From: Dermatemys mawii
Lineage: Eukaryota > Chordata > Testudines > Dermatemydidae
Assembly (NCBI GenBank): GCA_007922305.1
Contig: ML677326.1
Coordinates: forward strand, 53,456,453 to 53,520,452
Direction: 5' to 3'
Length of the DNA: 64,000 nucleotides
The translations under genes were made by a program, and so were the position numbers. Of the stretch, positions 61,021 through 64,000 are shown one piece after another; position 1 is the stretch's first letter; every line of letters begins with the position of its first letter. The notes under the pieces were generated by a model, which saw nothing but the letters and a program-made list of their open reading frames with translations, did no database searches and was not told the origin of the DNA.

Positions 61021-62235
61021 ACCTACACAGAAGACATTTTCTGCCGTGTTCCAGATATATTATTTGTGGCATGGAACAATTTACAAAGCCTGAGAAGTGT
61101 AATAAATAGAAGCTTCAGTAGAAGAATTGCATATGCAATTTTATAAATGCATTAGTATAAAATATTAGACCACCTTATCTGACAAAATTATTTACCCATT
61201 TTCCTATAGTTAACATTAACCCAGTAGCTTTGGGAATAGAAGATAAATCTCTCATTCTGAGTTTTGAAACAGTTGATTATTCACATTGTCATGGTCTAAC
61301 CTGCCAGAGAACAACACAAAAGGAATTTTTTATGATGTGGTATTTTTATGACTCAGAAGTGTCTTCACTTCACTTCATAGGCTGGTACCAGACACTGGTA
61401 GCGTATTTAATGATAAAAATAGTAAGCCGAATGTAAATGAAAGGCAGAAAGCAGGGAAATGGAATATAGTAATAACACATGCTTATGGGACTTGATCCAA
61501 AGAAGGAAGCTATGCTTTTGTATCAGATCCCCATTGCAAGACAAAACCTGTGCCAAAGAGGCTCATTTGAATGATACGGTGATCAGATCCCAAAAATAAA
61601 TCAATGTGGGTTTCTTGGGATGTGCAGGGCATACTACAGTCTCTCTGGCTTTCTGACAAAACTAGTGCAGCTGCTCTCAAGATGGAATGGGAATCTAGAT
61701 TCATCAACTTAACCATCTAGCTATGGTTAGGCAAGTGGCAAGCTAAGATGCCAATTTTTATGCTAGTCTTTGTTCATGCTGTTCATTCTGTTACATTATC
61801 CTCCTAGCCACTCTGCCTTGTTTATTTGTTGTGTTCTTTCTGACACCTGGACTGCAAGCCCTTGATTGGGCTTCTGAGGCAATGGATAGGCAGCTGCTGT
61901 GCTGATACCACTGCCTATCATGCTGGCGAGTATTATTTCATTCTTACTTTGTGCTCTCCCTGTCTGTTGTATCCAACTATTATCTCATCTCTTTTATGCA
62001 GAGTAGAAGCTCGTTGGGGACAAGGCTGCCTTTTTGATGTGCATGTGCAGTGAAGTCCTGGTTCAGTGCTGGAGCTCTAAGTAGCTATTGCAAAACAAAT
62101 ATAATTATTGTCCAAATAAGGGACAGCTCCAGTAGAAGAGCTGGATTTTCCCAGCCAATCGCTGTAAGATCTCATATGGCTCCTTGCAGATTAGCTAGCA
62201 GGTATGAAAAGGAACAGCCCGAAAAAAATATTAAT

Positions 62236-62850
62236 TAGAGATGAGTTTCCATCCTCAGGGACATTTTGACACTGCTACATTTATTTTCATCCCATAACAG
62301 GATGAAAAGTTGAAACTTAAATTTTGTACAGAATGAAAATTCTGAAAACAATTTATTTTGAAATAGTTAAACATTTTATTTTGATATTTTTGATGAAAAT
62401 GAGGAATTTTGATATTCCTGAAATTGAAATTTTAGCAGATCATTGTTGAACTGCATTTTGGATTGCTTTATGGTAGTCATCGTCCAAGTGCACATTGTCT
62501 CCTATGGGCTGGGCTCCATGGAGGCCATCATATTTCACCCACAATGCAATGCAGAGCTGTGTGGTATGTCAGTGGAGCTCAGCCCATGAGAGCTAATGGG
62601 GGCCTGAACTACAACACCCGTAAGGCACTGTGCTAAGAAAATGCAGTTTGATGTTTTTGAACTGATTAGAAATGAAACATTATGGGAAATTTCACTAAAA
62701 TAAAATATTTCAGTTTATATTGAACAAACTTGGAAGAAATATCTCATTTTGGTTTTTCCTAATGGAAAACTGAAGATTTTCCACTGAAAATTTTGATTTT
62801 GCAGCAGCTACATTTCATGTTGTTAAACTTTTCTGATGCAAAATAGTTGC
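62236..62850. mobile_element. Composite AT-rich MITE-like element with palindromic core
   Basis: Two AT-rich arms of GAAATTTT/AAAATTTT wording flank a GC-richer core. In the core, TGGGCTGGGCTCC (near 62508-62520) and GGAGCTCAGCCCA (near 62574-62586) are inverted copies with one mismatch. AACTACAACACCCGTAAGGC lies at the right of the core. Limits are approximate. Confidence 0.45.
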
Positions 62851-63666
62851 CCAGTTTCTTATCTGTTTATTTTCTGAAGGCCAGGTATGAATTTGATGCT
62901 GCCATTTGATGTTTTCACATAAAATGGCTGGCAAATTTAAACACAAAAAGCAGGAAAAAATACTTGGGTACATAAAGCATAGTGCTTTTAATTGCAGGCA
63001 CTAGATGTTTATATTTGATAGAGTTATAATTCATAGGCTGTTTCGCTGTCATCTGCTTATCATCATAAAGTCTGTAGCTTGACATTATAGACAGGAATAA
63101 AAAGCCAAACCCACACAACAGATGATATCATGTTCAATGTTCTTATGTAGTGGTGTATCGTCTAAAATAACAAAGGAAAGACAGAAATGGGATCACTAGA
63201 ATGCTCAAAGCCTAAAGTAGTGATTCGTGTGGTGTTTTTCTAGTCTCTGAAATGAATACATGCTTCTGGCACGTAATCCTTTTGAGAGTGGATCAATGAA
63301 CATATTTAATTTTCACCAGTGACAACTCTTCTCTAATGGAAAGTACTTCTGCTTTATTAGCTTCATCATCATCAGAACTAGTTAGTCATAATTACAATAC
63401 AGAGGGGCTCCTAAGACTAACACTCTGATTCACTGAGAGGTTTTGAACCACTTAGTGGGAAAATTAGGAAATTTTAATATTGCACCAAAACCACATTAAT
63501 TCCATAATTGTCCTGTTCACCTGGCTTCAGTGGGAATACTCTCAGAAGCAAGGGTTGCTGGATCAGATGCTATTCCAACATGGTCAGTTAGGGTCTGATT
63601 AAGGCAATCTGAGCCATAGATGCCACACAATGCCCGCCCCCCACAATTATTGTGGCTGGGCCACTG

Positions 63667-64000
63667 TGATGGGGTATCACCCCACACAAGACCTGAAGGG
63701 GTTGAGGTGGCAAGGTGGGACAACTAATTGCCTAGGATGAATCTGGAGGAGAAATCAGGGAGTAATGCTGGTTATTTAAAAAGGAAGCTCAGCTGCACAG
63801 AAACAGGAGTGACTTGTATAAAGCCCAGTAGCTGAGAATAGAAAAGGGCTGCAGGGAGGGAGACTACAGTCACCCTCAGAGTGAGACAGCAAGGTAGAAA
63901 GTATCTCAGGTATACAGCAGTAAGGTTCAGGACTATGCAGACCTTGACTTCTTGTTGTAGGGTCCCTGGGGTGGACGCCTGGATGCCTTTACCTGCCATT
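63667..64000 (+). mobile_element. LTR-like element, 5' part, runs off window
   Basis: The sequence changes abruptly at TGTGATGGGGTATCACCCCA. It then shows TTAAAAAGGAAGCTCAGCTG and GGGCTGCAGGGAGGGAGAC, in the same style as the block at 190-777. A TG start is compatible with an LTR edge; the other end is outside the window. Confidence 0.5.

Larger units (their letters stand above)
43786..64000. other. Intergenic region 3' of GPM6A
   Basis: No multi-residue protein family match, tRNA or rRNA was seen. Listed repeats account for part of it. I recognise nothing in 45510-46480, 46690-47590, 47900-50150 (apart from an uncertain coding-like patch at 48950-49380), 50480-54080, 54170-56750, 57240-59640, 61030-62230 or 62860-63660. 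Several short GC-richer patches (48590-48840, 51160-51460, 52380-52640, 53410-53700) have no assigned nature. Confidence 0.7.

Noticed and set aside
1..64000. CRISPR arrays, bacterial operons, tRNA or rRNA genes, prophage
   Set aside because: The sequence is vertebrate nuclear DNA; no regularly spaced repeat array and no cloverleaf outside the SINE heads was seen.

Overview
This window is a stretch of turtle-like vertebrate genomic DNA. It carries the last five coding exons of GPM6A (neuronal membrane glycoprotein M6-a, PLP/DM20/M6 proteolipid family) on the + strand, followed by about 20 kb of downstream intergenic sequence. The host group is inferred from the gene and from the repeats: CR1 LINE 3' ends of the sauropsid type, tRNA-derived SINEs that share a CR1-like 3' tail (GGACTAGATGACCTCCTGAGG...ATTCTATG), abundant hAT-type and Harbinger-like non-autonomous elements, and a Ty3/Gypsy element with a SCAN-like gag. 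Species cannot be fixed from the sequence alone.

Layout. 1-12019 is the 3' part of GPM6A intron 2. It holds a degraded LTR-retrotransposon cluster (about 190-3058), several palindromic elements and three hAT-like insertions. Exon 3 is 12020-12176, exon 4 26528-26681, exon 5 28846-28922, exon 6 30180-30245, and the coding part of exon 7 is 41671-41823. A 3' UTR of about 2 kb ends near 43785. Introns 3 and 6 are long (14.4 and 11.4 kb) and repeat-bearing. Introns 4 and 5 are short (2.2 and 1.3 kb). From 43786 to 64000 I see no protein-coding gene, only repeats (solo LTR, tRNA-SINE, LTR-like blocks, palindromic elements) and a locally duplicated segment of about 255 bp.

The five exons join in frame with canonical GT-AG sites and encode residues 78-278 of a 278-residue protein. 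They include transmembrane segments 2-4, the four extracellular-loop cysteines (162, 174, 192, 202), N-glycosylation sequons at 164 and 208, and the cytoplasmic tail with a YEDI endocytosis-type motif. Exons 1 and 2 lie upstream of the window.

Nearly all other open reading frames are chance or transposon relics. I found no new multigene system. The observations most worth a second look are: two oppositely oriented copies of a self-inverted (palindromic) hAT-derived element in introns 3 and 6; a Gypsy fragment with a tRNA-Leu-like primer site whose gag end is duplicated on the far side of its 5' LTR; a solo LTR with an intact 5-bp target duplication; and the local duplication downstream of the gene.
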